From positions 6,510,001 through 6,574,000 of the forward strand of contig NZ_AP021875.1 in NCBI RefSeq assembly GCF_009688965.1: a stretch of 64,000 nt of DNA, written 5' to 3'. Within the stretch, counting starts at the first letter, position 1. Every line of letters begins with the position of its first letter. The DNA is from Desulfosarcina widdelii (GTDB lineage: Bacteria > Desulfobacterota > Desulfobacteria > Desulfobacterales > Desulfosarcinaceae). Both the position numbers and the translations under genes were made by a program. The notes under the pieces are model-generated. The model searched no databases. It was not told where the DNA came from and saw only the letters and a program-made list of their open reading frames with translations. Shown piece by piece: positions 42,140 to 51,270 of the stretch.

Positions 42140-42896
42140 ATCCTACATCCGTTCACGGCTGGCCGAGAAAAAGATCCTGCTGATGACCCACATTGTCATC
42201 GGCTACCCGTCCCTTGACGCCTCCCTGGAAATCGTTCGAACCATGGTCGAGGCCGGGGTGGACCTGATGGAGCTGCAGATTCCCTTTTCCGAACCCATTG
42301 CCGACGGTCCGGTAATTCTCAAGGCCAACCAGCGAGCCCTGGCCAACGGCGTCACTGTAAAGCAGTGCCTCGATTTCGGCAGTCGGGTGGCTGGCCGCTT
42401 TCCCATTCCCTTTCTTTACATGACCTATTTCAACATTCTTTTCAAATTCGGCGTGGACCGCTTTGCCGAACACATGCAAAAGGCCGGACTGCACGGCGCC
42501 ATCGTGCCCGATCTGCCGCCGGAGGAGGCCGGAGACTATCTTAAGGCCATGGGAGAAAAACACCTGGCCCCCGTTTTCATCTACTCGCCAACCACCCCGA
42601 CGGATCGTTTGAACGCCATTGCCGACGTGGCCGACGGATTCATTTACTGCGTGGCCCGCAAGGGCGTTACCGGGGGCCAAACCGAGTTCTCCCTGCAGCT
42701 CGACGGCTACCTGGCGCGCTGCCGCGCAGCCACTTCTCTTCCGCTGGCCTTAGGATTCGGGGTCAAGGATCGTTCGGATATCAAGTTTCTCGAAGGAAAG
42801 GCCGATATTGCGGTCATTGGCACCCAGGCCCTGCGGTTGATGGAGGATGGGGGCGTCGATGCGGTGGGGAACTTTATCCGCGAACTGCAACGCTGA
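42132..42896 (+). CDS. trpA: Tryptophan synthase alpha chain
   Basis: 254 aa, a TIM barrel. It splits indole-3-glycerol phosphate and channels indole to TrpB. Catalytic residues are Glu 47 in LMELQIPFSEPIADGP and Asp 58 in the same motif. The phosphate loop GVTGGQTE and GFGVKDRSDI are present. ATG 42132 lies within the last codons of trpB. The first motif reads ELQIPFSEPI instead of the common ELGIPFSDPL, a mild deviation. Confidence 0.95.
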   Translation: MLESYIRSRLAEKKILLMTHIVIGYPSLDASLEIVRTMVEAGVDLMELQIPFSEPIADGPVILKANQRALANGVTVKQCLDFGSRVAGRFPIPFLYMTYFNILFKFGVDRFAEHMQKAGLHGAIVPDLPPEEAGDYLKAMGEKHLAPVFIYSPTTPTDRLNAIADVADGFIYCVARKGVTGGQTEFSLQLDGYLARCRAATSLPLALGFGVKDRSDIKFLEGKADIAVIGTQALRLMEDGGVDAVGNFIRELQR

Positions 42897-42939
42897 CGAA
42901 GTCGCCTGAGAACTCGTATAACGGTGAGGATATGCAATC

Positions 42940-44406
42940 ATGCTGATCGTACCCGTTTCCGGAAAAATCGGATGGAAGAATCCACCCATCGTCACCCTGC
43001 TGCTGGTGGCGATCAACTGCCTGGTGTTTTTTTTGTTCCAGACGGGCGATGGCACATCCCGAATGACAGCGGAGGCCTTTTACCTGGAATCCGGGCTGGC
43101 GCAAATCGAGGTGCCTTACTACCTCGACTATCTGGAAGCCACCGGAAAGAAGAACGACAGCCATCCGTCACCTGAAGATCTGGATGAAGAGGCGTTGATG
43201 ACGCTGCATTTCGAGATGGAAGCCGATGCCCGTTTTCTCGATCATCTGGAACAGGGCAAGGTGATTGCGCCCGAAGACCCACAATACGAGAAATGGAGCC
43301 ATCTACGCCAATCCTATGAAGAGAAGCGCGACCAAAGTATCGCTTTCTCCTGGGGCCTGCGTCCCGCGTATCAAAGGGTCCTTAATTACTTTTCATATAT
43401 GTTCCTGCACGGCGGCGTCGACCACCTGGTGGGCAATATGGTCTTTTTGTGGATTCTGGGGTGCATGCTGGAAATCGGTTCCGGCCGACTCCTGTTCATC
43501 GTTATCTACCTGATAGGGGGCCTGGCGGCAGCCGGACTGTTCTGTCTGATCTACCCGTCGAGCACCATCCCGCTGGTGGGCGCCTCCGGGGCCATTGCCG
43601 CGCTCATGGGCGCCTACACGGTGCTTTACGGCATCAAGCGGGTCACTGTTTTTTTCTCGCTGGGTTTTTATTTTGACACCGTCACCGTTCCGGCCATTGT
43701 CCTGCTGCCCGCCTGGCTGGTCAACGAATGCTACCAGTTGTTTTTCTCCGGTGCCAGCCACGTTGCCTATGTCGCCCACATCGGCGGACTGGCCGGCGGC
43801 GCCCTGCTGGCCTTTATCGGAGAACGTCTGGTGGGCGTGGATCGGGACAGCTTCGAAGCCGCCCCGGAAGACAAGGTGGGACCGCTGATGGATCGGGCCC
43901 TGGAACATATGGGCAATTTGGAAATGAATCAAGCCCGAGAACTGCTTGAAGAAGTGCTTGCGCTGTCCCCGGATAATATCGAGGCCCTGACGCATCTGTT
44001 CAACATCCATAAGCTGAAGCCCGAATCGGAAGATTTCCATGGCACGGCCAAACATCTGCTGGGCGTTCTCATCCGGGATGCGGCCAACCCGGAAAAAGCG
44101 CTGGGCGTCTTTAAAATCTATGTCGGCGTTGCCGGCCGGCCCAAATTGTCGATTCCGTTATACCTGCAGGTAGCCGGGATCATGGCAGCTTCCGGAGACG
44201 TCGAAGCTGCCGAGAAAATCGTCATGGCGGTTTTCAAGCGCAAGCCGGATGCACCGGCCCTTCCCGCGACCCTGGCCAAGCTTGCCGAAGCCTTTCGTAA
44301 AAAGGGCCGCACAAACCGTTGGCAGCGCTGCCGGCAGTTGATCTGCAAACATTTTCCGGATTCGGCCGAGGCGGCCATGATACTCCAGTCGGATTCCTCC
44401 ACCTGA
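42940..44406 (+). CDS. Rhomboid-family intramembrane serine protease with TPR-like tail
   Basis: 488 aa. It has six or seven transmembrane segments. HGGVDHLVGNMVFLW, the catalytic Ser 216 in GASGAIAALMG and His 280 in VAHIGGLAGG show an active rhomboid, which cuts substrates inside the membrane. A long charged insert (about 35-125) lies between helix 1 and helix 2. A soluble C-terminal part (about 305-485) made of helical repeats (ALEHMGNLEMNQARELLEEVL, LAKLAEAFRKKG) may bind substrates or partners. It follows trpA by 43 nt but has its own role. Repeat copy E follows. Confidence 0.93.
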   Translation: MLIVPVSGKIGWKNPPIVTLLLVAINCLVFFLFQTGDGTSRMTAEAFYLESGLAQIEVPYYLDYLEATGKKNDSHPSPEDLDEEALMTLHFEMEADARFLDHLEQGKVIAPEDPQYEKWSHLRQSYEEKRDQSIAFSWGLRPAYQRVLNYFSYMFLHGGVDHLVGNMVFLWILGCMLEIGSGRLLFIVIYLIGGLAAAGLFCLIYPSSTIPLVGASGAIAALMGAYTVLYGIKRVTVFFSLGFYFDTVTVPAIVLLPAWLVNECYQLFFSGASHVAYVAHIGGLAGGALLAFIGERLVGVDRDSFEAAPEDKVGPLMDRALEHMGNLEMNQARELLEEVLALSPDNIEALTHLFNIHKLKPESEDFHGTAKHLLGVLIRDAANPEKALGVFKIYVGVAGRPKLSIPLYLQVAGIMAASGDVEAAEKIVMAVFKRKPDAPALPATLAKLAEAFRKKGRTNRWQRCRQLICKHFPDSAEAAMILQSDSST

Positions 44407-44412
44407 ACGTTT

Positions 44413-44536
44413 GACGGGCTCGTAAAAAGACCGATATCGGCGTTACGCTCATCCTTCGTCACTGCGACGTACCCTTAAGTACGCCTCCTTCCTCAGGATT
44501 CGCAAGCCTTGATCTCGGCCTTTTTACGAGCCCGTC
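44413..44536 (+). repeat. Palindromic repeat family, copy E (short form, inverted)
   Basis: 124 nt. Arms GACGGGCTCGTAAAAA and TTTTTACGAGCCCGTC are perfectly complementary over 16 bp; compared with copy D, two stem positions are changed on both sides (C to G with compensation). Core in the reverse sense: GTTACGCTCATCCTTCGTCACTGCG, GTACGCCTCCTTCCTCAGGATTCGCAAG. It sits between two convergent genes, 7 nt after the rhomboid stop. Confidence 0.9.
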
Positions 44537-44590
44537 GGAAATGCGAGTTTTGGGAGTCCATCAACGTTGGGACGATTCAACAGTGCTCGA

Positions 44591-46033
44591 TCACCCCATT
44601 TGCTGCAAGTAGCGCTGGGCAAAAGGAACGATGTCGTGGCCGGGATATTTTTTCAGCAGGCCGGTCAGTATCTTTTTCGCCCTTTGGGGATTCGTCAAGC
44701 GTTCGTTGAATATCTGCGCGGCACGAAAATAGGATTTCGGGACCAAGGGGTCGCCGGGGTGCTTTTTGGTCAGTTTGTTGAACGCTCCGATGGCCTCCTT
44801 GCTTTTCCCGGCCTCGTCCAGCCATGCCCCCGTTTTAAACAGGGCTCTGGCCGAAGGGGAAAAATTCGGGTCCACCGCCAGGCATTGCAGGTACACATCC
44901 ACCGCTTCGGTTTTATTCTCGTCGCGCACCAGCAGATCCAGGTGCCTGCGGCCGTGGGTCGGCAGCTTGTCCTTGGCTCCGGTCATGGCCAGCAGCGTGA
45001 AATAACGCTGCGAAAGCAGGGAATCGGTTATGCTTTCCTCTCCGGTTTCGCTTTCGATGACGTTTATGGCCCCTTCGTGGTCACCCTCTTTAATAAGTTG
45101 ATTGATGCGCCTGAGCAGCAGGCTGTCGGGGTCGTCCAGTGCGGGCGAAGCCGCGTCGGTTTCCGCGCGCTCGTCTTTAAAATCCTCGAAATCCACCTGA
45201 TAGCCGATATCCTGGTGATATTGGAGAATGACATACCCCATGAGGTGATAAGCGATAAACGTGTAATAAATTTTCACAAAAGTGAACAAAAAGACATGCA
45301 TTGCCGGCGGGAGGTACTGGATCACATGACGGCCGAGAAGCGCCGGTGCGCCGCCGAGGATGGAATAGAAAAAGTACATCAGCAGGTAGCCCCACCCGAT
45401 TCTCACCGCAAGACTGACGAACATCATCGGGTTGATTGCCTGAATCAACGATTCGGTGGTCACCAACAGGATGATCATCGCAGGCAAAAAGATCGTGGCC
45501 AAAACGATAAAGCCAATCCCTAAAGCCATTCCCAGTTTTGCGAACACGATTCCGGCCAAGAAAAAGATGGCGACATAGATGCCCACCTGTTTGATCACGG
45601 GGCCGAAATTTTCATATAGCGTCCGACCGTCGAGCTTCGGTGCGGTTAAATTCCCGCTGGCCGTGGATTGCAGTACGGCATAGGCATATTTAAAAGCAAT
45701 GCCCCAAACCGCAACGGCGGTAAACAGACCGAAGATTCCCGAACCCGATAACAATGCAGCCAGAACGGACAGGACGACCATCAGCAACAACGGGCGCGTG
45801 GTGAAAGGATAGAGAAAAAAACGCGGCAGTCGTTTCCAGAATGGATCGATGATGTTTCCCACGCCCAGCCAGGTTACGGGCCGGTTGCATTGGGGACACA
45901 TATGCAGCTTTTCACCCTGATGGTAGCCGCCCATCTCCCTGGCCTCCACACACTCCGGGCATCGCGCCGTTTCACAATGGTCGCAATACCAATGGGCCGC
46001 TCGCGTCGGATGGTACTTGCAGGTTTGCTTCAT
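44591..46033 (-). CDS. Zinc-binding polytopic membrane protein with TPR-like C-terminus
   Basis: 480 aa. The N-terminus has a B-box/zinc-ribbon-like array CKYHPTRAAHWYCDHCETARCPECV and MCPQC. A membrane block of about five to six helices follows (about 65-275, e.g. LLLMVVLSVLAALL, AMIILLVTTESLI). The C-terminal 170 residues are helical repeats (ALFKTGAWLDEAGKSKEAIGAFNKL). The function is unknown; the layout suggests a membrane scaffold sensing metal or protein. ATG 46033 with GGAGAAGG upstream. It shares the 3' spacer with the rhomboid gene, whose tail is also repeat-like. Confidence 0.8.
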   Translation of the reverse strand: MKQTCKYHPTRAAHWYCDHCETARCPECVEAREMGGYHQGEKLHMCPQCNRPVTWLGVGNIIDPFWKRLPRFFLYPFTTRPLLLMVVLSVLAALLSGSGIFGLFTAVAVWGIAFKYAYAVLQSTASGNLTAPKLDGRTLYENFGPVIKQVGIYVAIFFLAGIVFAKLGMALGIGFIVLATIFLPAMIILLVTTESLIQAINPMMFVSLAVRIGWGYLLMYFFYSILGGAPALLGRHVIQYLPPAMHVFLFTFVKIYYTFIAYHLMGYVILQYHQDIGYQVDFEDFKDERAETDAASPALDDPDSLLLRRINQLIKEGDHEGAINVIESETGEESITDSLLSQRYFTLLAMTGAKDKLPTHGRRHLDLLVRDENKTEAVDVYLQCLAVDPNFSPSARALFKTGAWLDEAGKSKEAIGAFNKLTKKHPGDPLVPKSYFRAAQIFNERLTNPQRAKKILTGLLKKYPGHDIVPFAQRYLQQMG

Positions 46034-46129
46034 TTTCCTTCTCCCGTCTTTTGACTTTTCAAAATAATTTGTGTAGCATCCTTGCCGCATTCGGTCGAAA
46101 ATCGTGTCGATCCCAAATCGAGAAAATAA

Positions 46130-47308
46130 ATGCAATATATATACCAGTTTGCACCTATGCCTGGGGTGGCTTCCGGTCCGGGAGTCGTTGAGCGATCGGG
46201 TAAATTTACCGCTGCCTTTGGCCGCAAGGCACTGCTGATCACCGGGGCCAGTTCCCTGGAGCGCAGCGGAAGTCTTGCCCGAATCCTTAAGGCGCTTGAA
46301 GAAGCGGGCCTGACGGTCCATCATTGCCGCATTGACGGTGAGCCGTCCCCCGCCATGATCGATGCAGCGGTGAACGATAGCCGGGACAAAGCGCCGGCAG
46401 TGGTGCTGGCTGTCGGCGGCGGCAGTGTTCTGGATGCGGGCAAGGCCGTTGCCGCCATGCTGAAAGAGACGGGTTCCGTGCTCGATTTTCTGGAAGGAGT
46501 GGGAGCGAAGACGCCGTCCGGGCAATCGCTGCCGGTGATTGCCGTACCCACCACGTCGGGAACCGGCAGCGAGGCCACCAAGAACGCAGTAATTTCTGAG
46601 GTGGGCAGGCACGGATTTAAAAAATCCCTGCGGCACGACAACTATATCCCCAAACTGGCCATCCTGGACCCGATATTATGCCTTTCGACACCGCCGTCGG
46701 TCACGGCTGCCTGCGGCATGGACGCCCTGACCCAACTGATCGAGTCTTATGTCTCCACCCGGGCCTCCGTATTGACCGATGCTCTGGCGCTGGACGGTCT
46801 GCGACACCTGATCCCCGCCCTGCCCGAGGCCTGCGACAAGGGGGGCGCGGATATCGACTGCCGGGCCAGTGTGGCCTACGGCGCCTTTTTGTCCGGCGTC
46901 ACCCTGGCCAATGCCGGTTTGGGGGTGGTTCACGGCGTGGCCGGGCCCATGGGGGGGATTGTCGATATTCCCCATGGCGTGGCCTGTGCCAATCTGTTGC
47001 CCTTTGCCGTAAAGGCCACCGTTGAAAATTTGACAGCGTCGGATACTGCGGAATCCAAGAGATCCATTGAAAAGTTTGCCCGCATCGCCGAACTGTTCGG
47101 CGCCTCCCACAACAACGCCGTGGATCGCTGCCGGCATCTGACCGATTCACTGTATCGGTGGTTGGAAGACCTGTCCATTGCTCGCCTGGGGCGATTCGGC
47201 CTGACCGACGACGACGTGGAGAGCATCGTCGAGAGCGCGTCCAACAAGTGCAATCCCCTACCGCTGACCGCAGAACAGATGGCCCGGATGATCCGGGACC
47301 GCTGCTGA
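46130..47308 (+). CDS. Iron-containing alcohol dehydrogenase
   Basis: 392 aa, group III alcohol dehydrogenase. It has the NAD(P)-binding GGGSVLDAGKAVA, TTSGTGSEAT, and the metal site with Asp and His in ACGMDALTQLIESYVS and GVVHGVAGPMGG ... IPHGVACANLLP. It interconverts an alcohol and an aldehyde or ketone; the substrate is unknown. No ribosome binding site stands out at ATG 46130. The next gene starts 6 nt downstream, so the two share a transcript. Confidence 0.92.
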   Translation: MQYIYQFAPMPGVASGPGVVERSGKFTAAFGRKALLITGASSLERSGSLARILKALEEAGLTVHHCRIDGEPSPAMIDAAVNDSRDKAPAVVLAVGGGSVLDAGKAVAAMLKETGSVLDFLEGVGAKTPSGQSLPVIAVPTTSGTGSEATKNAVISEVGRHGFKKSLRHDNYIPKLAILDPILCLSTPPSVTAACGMDALTQLIESYVSTRASVLTDALALDGLRHLIPALPEACDKGGADIDCRASVAYGAFLSGVTLANAGLGVVHGVAGPMGGIVDIPHGVACANLLPFAVKATVENLTASDTAESKRSIEKFARIAELFGASHNNAVDRCRHLTDSLYRWLEDLSIARLGRFGLTDDDVESIVESASNKCNPLPLTAEQMARMIRDRC

Positions 47309-47314
47309 ACCTCT

Positions 47315-48598
47315 ATGCGCTGCAAGGCCCACTTCATGCATTTTTGGCGCTATTTTTTTCGGTTGCCCACGGTTTGCTGGACAGTTTTCTGTATCCTTAC
47401 CCTTCCATGGGCCGGCCATGCTCTCACACCCGAAGAGATTATTGTCGTTGCCAACGAAAAGTCCGACCAGGGGGTCGAACTGGCCCGCTACTACGCCCGC
47501 CTGCGCGGGATCCCGGAATCCAATGTGATTTTGCTAAGCGTGCCGGTTGGCGAGACCTGCAGCCGGGAGGTCTATGAACGGCAGATTGCCGGGCCGATGC
47601 GCAGGGTTTTGGCGACCATCCAGCCTTCCTGGCGCATCCGCTGCCTCGTGCTGATATATGGTCTGCCGCTGCGGGTGAAGCCGCCACTCCAGAGCGCCGA
47701 TGCCGAGGTCGAGGCGCTGCGGTCCCAGAAGCAGGCTCTGGAGAAGCAGATGGAAAAAGGGAGTGAAAGTGAACCCAACCTTTTTGCTTCGACTGTTGCC
47801 GAGGAACTGGAGGATGTCCACAACAGGCTGAATCAGCTTAAAATCAGCAGTGACTCCCGGGCATCGCTGGATTCGGAACTCAGCGTCGTGAAGGCCGCCG
47901 ATGCCCCCATCGGCGGTTGGATCGAAAATCCTTTTTACATCGGGTTCAGCAAGCGGCAACCATCTATTTCCAAAGCGAAAGTAATGATGGTCAGCCGCCT
48001 GGACGGCCCCGATGCGGCCAGTGTAAAACGAATCATCGACGATTCCATTGCCGCCGAAAAAAAAGGCCTGACCGGTGTGGCCTATTTCGACGCCCGCTGG
48101 CCCATGGAAGACACTGCCACGAGTTCAGCCTACCGGCTCTACGACCGCGCCATTCAACGGGCGGCCCGGCGGGTTAAAGAGAGCGGCCGCCTGCCTGTAG
48201 TCATCGATACTGCCGGGACGCTCTTCCAATCGGGGCAATGCCCGAGAGCAGCGCTGTACTGCGGTTGGTACAGCCTGGCGAACTATGTGGACGCATTCGA
48301 ATGGCAAAAAGGCGCCGTGGGTTTCCATGTCGCCAGCAGCGAATGCACGACTTTGAAAAAGGAAAACAGCCAGGTATGGTGCAAACGCATGATCGAAGAC
48401 GGCGTATGCGCCACCGTAGGACCGGTTGGAGAGCCTTACCTGCAGTCTTTTCCCGAGCCGGAAGTGTTTTTCGGGCTTCTGGCCGAAGGTGTGCTGTCGC
48501 TTGCCGAATGCTATACGGTCAGCCTTCCTTATCTTTCGTGGAAAATGGTGTTGATCGGCGATCCCCTCTACCGTCCTTTCTTCACTTCTCAGCGGTGA
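47315..48598 (+). CDS. TIGR03790-family secreted protein
   Basis: 427 aa. An N-terminal hydrophobic segment (VCWTVFCILTLPWAGHA) looks like a signal peptide, so the protein is probably periplasmic. The conserved blocks LTPEEIIVVANEKSDQGVELARYYARLRGIPESN, LIYGLPLRV and ILGDP-like MVLIGDPLYRPF match the TIGR03790 family of unknown function. A Gln/Glu-rich coiled segment (about 130-180) is inserted. Start 47315 or an internal ATG at 47336. Six nt after the alcohol dehydrogenase. Confidence 0.8.
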   Translation: MRCKAHFMHFWRYFFRLPTVCWTVFCILTLPWAGHALTPEEIIVVANEKSDQGVELARYYARLRGIPESNVILLSVPVGETCSREVYERQIAGPMRRVLATIQPSWRIRCLVLIYGLPLRVKPPLQSADAEVEALRSQKQALEKQMEKGSESEPNLFASTVAEELEDVHNRLNQLKISSDSRASLDSELSVVKAADAPIGGWIENPFYIGFSKRQPSISKAKVMMVSRLDGPDAASVKRIIDDSIAAEKKGLTGVAYFDARWPMEDTATSSAYRLYDRAIQRAARRVKESGRLPVVIDTAGTLFQSGQCPRAALYCGWYSLANYVDAFEWQKGAVGFHVASSECTTLKKENSQVWCKRMIEDGVCATVGPVGEPYLQSFPEPEVFFGLLAEGVLSLAECYTVSLPYLSWKMVLIGDPLYRPFFTSQR

Positions 48599-48923
48599 CA
48601 ACGCCGTAAAAAGCTTTTCAAGGCCACGCCTGCTCAGGCGTCGGGATGAAAAGGACATGTCTCCCGATACTTGTATTGGGCTTCATCCCCTGCCACTGCG
48701 ATCTGTGCAAATTGAGGTGGAGAAGTCAATGAAGAGCCCGAAATCTGCGCAGGCGTCAAGGTTTTGACATTTTCAATGAGATTAAGATAGTTGGAATTAA
48801 TTTGAAAAACAAATGGTTATGCTTCTATTTTGTTTTGGTATGTTCCTTGCTGTGAGTGTCGACGGGAGTGAGAACTCAGGCGGCGGCCTCGGCAGCCATC
48901 GACCGGAAGGGAGGTGACAAGAG
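48599..48923. other. Spacer with a hairpin and a likely leader
   Basis: ACGCCTG-CT-CAGGCGT (near 48628) is a small palindrome after the TIGR03790 gene. The right part (48780-48923) turns AT-rich and then GC-rich, and probably carries the promoter and leader of the 59-residue gene. No gene is seen within. Confidence 0.4.
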
Positions 48924-49103
48924 GTGAACAACCATATGGCAGCAAGGATCGGTGATGATTTCCTGGAGTCCGAGAAACGGGAATCCCTTTCCAGAAAAAA
49001 GGACAGGGCCGATGTTATTTTTTTGGGAGAGGACGAAATCGGGCTTCTGGATATCGTTCTGATGGATGCAATTTCAACCAATAACGGTGCCGTCAACGGG
49101 TGA
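48924..49103 (+). CDS. Small hypothetical protein
   Basis: 59 residues from GTG 48924 (or 55 from ATG 48936), both with strong upstream GGAGGTGA/GAGGTGA. The product is charged and soluble (FLESEKRESLSRKKDRADV, then IFLGEDEIGLLDIVLMDAIS). Not recognised. It faces the convergent KhpA gene. The strong ribosome binding sites are the main support. Confidence 0.55.
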   Translation: MNNHMAARIGDDFLESEKRESLSRKKDRADVIFLGEDEIGLLDIVLMDAISTNNGAVNG

Positions 49104-49150
49104 ACGAAAAAATTCCTTCAATTCAATTTATTATATTGATCTGTCCGCCG

Positions 49151-49381
49151 TTACTCGATAATTTCAAGTACTGTTCGTTTCTTCATCTTTGAAGACACGG
49201 CACTCAAAATCGTCCGGATCGCTTGGGCGGTTCGTCCCTGTTTTCCGATGACTTTTCCCAGATCTTCTTTTGCTACCGTCAGTTCCAAAACCGTGGTCTG
49301 GTTTCCTTCGACTTCCTCTACGGTAACGAGTTCGGGTTTGTCCACCAGTGAACGTGCAATATTGGCAACCAATTCTTTCAT
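49151..49381 (-). CDS. khpA: KH-domain RNA-binding protein KhpA
   Basis: 76 aa, the usual length. The single KH domain has the GxxG-type loop GKVIGKQGRTAQAIRTIL and ends VLEIIE. KhpA proteins bind RNA, often with a Jag/KhpB partner, and affect division and small-RNA function in some bacteria. AAAGGAG precedes the ATG. It is usually next to rpsP/rimM; here it stands alone, so it has been moved from that operon or is a second copy. Confidence 0.88.
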   Translation of the reverse strand: MKELVANIARSLVDKPELVTVEEVEGNQTTVLELTVAKEDLGKVIGKQGRTAQAIRTILSAVSSKMKKRTVLEIIE

Positions 49382-49827
49382 TATCTTCTCCTTTCAGATT
49401 CTGCATCCATTGCGTTCAACAAACTTAAAGCCGTTTCGCCGTAAGCTTGCGGCAGCCCGATGTAGCCAGAGGAGGCCGTATCCGTTCAAGTTGAGTTCAA
49501 GGGAAATAGCAATTTAAATAACCTTATAGCAAGTGATTGAAAATCCCAATACTAAAAAAATATGTATTAACCACCTGTAAAATACAAGTATTGAATTTCC
49601 TGCCACCTCAAAAGCTTTTTACCAACCTTCTGGTCCCGATTACCGGAAAGCCGGCCGTTTATCGGTTTTCGCCCCCATGTTAGGACTTGTTTCCATCAAA
49701 CCGGGGTGATAAATCAGTTTTTTAAAACTTGCAGCCAGCTGTTCGGCGCTTATATTATCGAAATTAGAAAGAATTTCGGTTCTCAGGAACGGGAGCCATT
49801 AAAAATGATGCAGGCGGGTATCTATCC
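49382..49827. other. Long divergent spacer with no gene seen
   Basis: AT-rich. It must carry the promoters of khpA (left) and of the RND operon (right), but no -35/-10 pair is convincing. No repeat or RNA is recognised. Confidence 0.4.
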
Positions 49828-51264
49828 ATGCAGTCGCGGTGTTTATATCCTTTGATTCTGTTTGCGTGCATCATGATGTTGACTGCCTGCAGTCCGTTTG
49901 AACCGGCTGCCAGGCCGGATGCACCCGGTGAACTGCCCGACGGCTACTCCCTTTACAGTGTGGAAGCGAGATCCCCGTTGCCGTGGTGGGATGAAATGGG
50001 TTCGCCGGAACTCAACCGCCTGATCGATGTGGCCCTGACGGATAATTTTTCCCTAAGCGAGTCCTGGTCTCGGCTGCAGCAGGCCAGGGCTGCTGCAGTT
50101 CAGGCCGGCGCCGGCCTCTATCCGGAGCTGGAAGCATTCGGGTCCGCAGAAACCACCCGGAAGGATACAGCCGGCGGATCGAGCGGTTCTGTGGGGAATC
50201 AAAGCTATGAACTCGGTTTGACCGCCAGCTATGAGATTGATCTCTGGGGGCGCGTGAGAAGCCAGCGGGAAGCCGCGCTGCTGGATGTGAAGGCGACCGA
50301 GGCTGATCTGCATGCAGCCGCCGTGTCACTGGCTGCCGAGGTAGCCCTGCGATGGGTGCAAATTCTCTCCCAGAGGCTTCAGAAACAACTGCTGGAAAAA
50401 CAGCTTTCCAGCAATTCGACTTTCCTGGAACTCATCGAACTGCGGTTCAGAAAAGCCATGGTTTCGGCCCTGGACGTCTATCAGCAGAAACAGGTGGTCG
50501 AAAACGTGCGGGCCAAAATTCCGTTGGTCGAAGCCGAGATACAATTGCTCATGCATGAACTGGCCGTGCTGCTTGGGCGGCCGCCCAAGTCAAATCTAAA
50601 ATTGAATCAGAAAACGATGCCGACTATCGGCCAGCTTCCCCCGCTCGGCCTGCCGGCCGACCTTCTGGCGGCCCGACCCGATGTCCGGGCCGCCGGCATG
50701 CGACTTCAGGCTGCCGACTGGCAACTGGCCGAAGCGCGCGCCAATCGCCTCCCGGCGCTTCGTGTCGGCGCCGGAGCCCAGTACGGCCCCGAAGAACTGG
50801 ACCTGCTTTTCGACACCTGGCTGCTGAGCCTGGCCGCCAATTTGACGGCGCCAATTTTCGACGCTGGCCGGCGTGCGGCCGAAGTAGATCGGATACAGGC
50901 TACCGTGGATGAAAACCTATGGGCCTATCGGCGCGTCGTACTGACGGCGGTCAAAGAGGTTGAGGACGCTTTGGAACGCGAGATCCGCCAGCGGGAGCAC
51001 ATTGAGGCGCTGAAAGCGGTGATGACCGCCGCCCAAAGGGGATTTGAAGAGGCTCTTGCCCGCTACCGGCGCGGCTTGAGCGATTACCTGCCGGTGTTGA
51101 CCCAACTCATTGCCGTTCAGGATCTCGAACGGGACATGATAGAACAGCGTGAAGCATTGGTTCGATATCGTATCGGCCTTTACCGGGTGCTTGGCGGCAG
51201 CTGGGCAGGCATGTCCGATACGAATTCGATAGACCGCAGTCCAGAGGTTGCTGGACAAGGATAA
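49828..51264 (+). CDS. Outer-membrane efflux lipoprotein (OprM/NodT type)
   Basis: 478 aa. Signal peptide with lipobox LTAC, Cys 21 being lipidated. The rest is a TolC-like channel: PWWDEMGSPELNRLIDVAL, ESWSRLQQARAAAVQAGAGLYPELEA, and the repeat ARPDVRAAGMRLQAADWQLAEARANRLPAL. It forms the outer-membrane duct of the RND pump encoded by the next two genes, which follow at 6 nt and with overlap. The substrate is unknown. Confidence 0.93.
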   Translation: MQSRCLYPLILFACIMMLTACSPFEPAARPDAPGELPDGYSLYSVEARSPLPWWDEMGSPELNRLIDVALTDNFSLSESWSRLQQARAAAVQAGAGLYPELEAFGSAETTRKDTAGGSSGSVGNQSYELGLTASYEIDLWGRVRSQREAALLDVKATEADLHAAAVSLAAEVALRWVQILSQRLQKQLLEKQLSSNSTFLELIELRFRKAMVSALDVYQQKQVVENVRAKIPLVEAEIQLLMHELAVLLGRPPKSNLKLNQKTMPTIGQLPPLGLPADLLAARPDVRAAGMRLQAADWQLAEARANRLPALRVGAGAQYGPEELDLLFDTWLLSLAANLTAPIFDAGRRAAEVDRIQATVDENLWAYRRVVLTAVKEVEDALEREIRQREHIEALKAVMTAAQRGFEEALARYRRGLSDYLPVLTQLIAVQDLERDMIEQREALVRYRIGLYRVLGGSWAGMSDTNSIDRSPEVAGQG

Positions 51265-51270
51265 AAGAAA

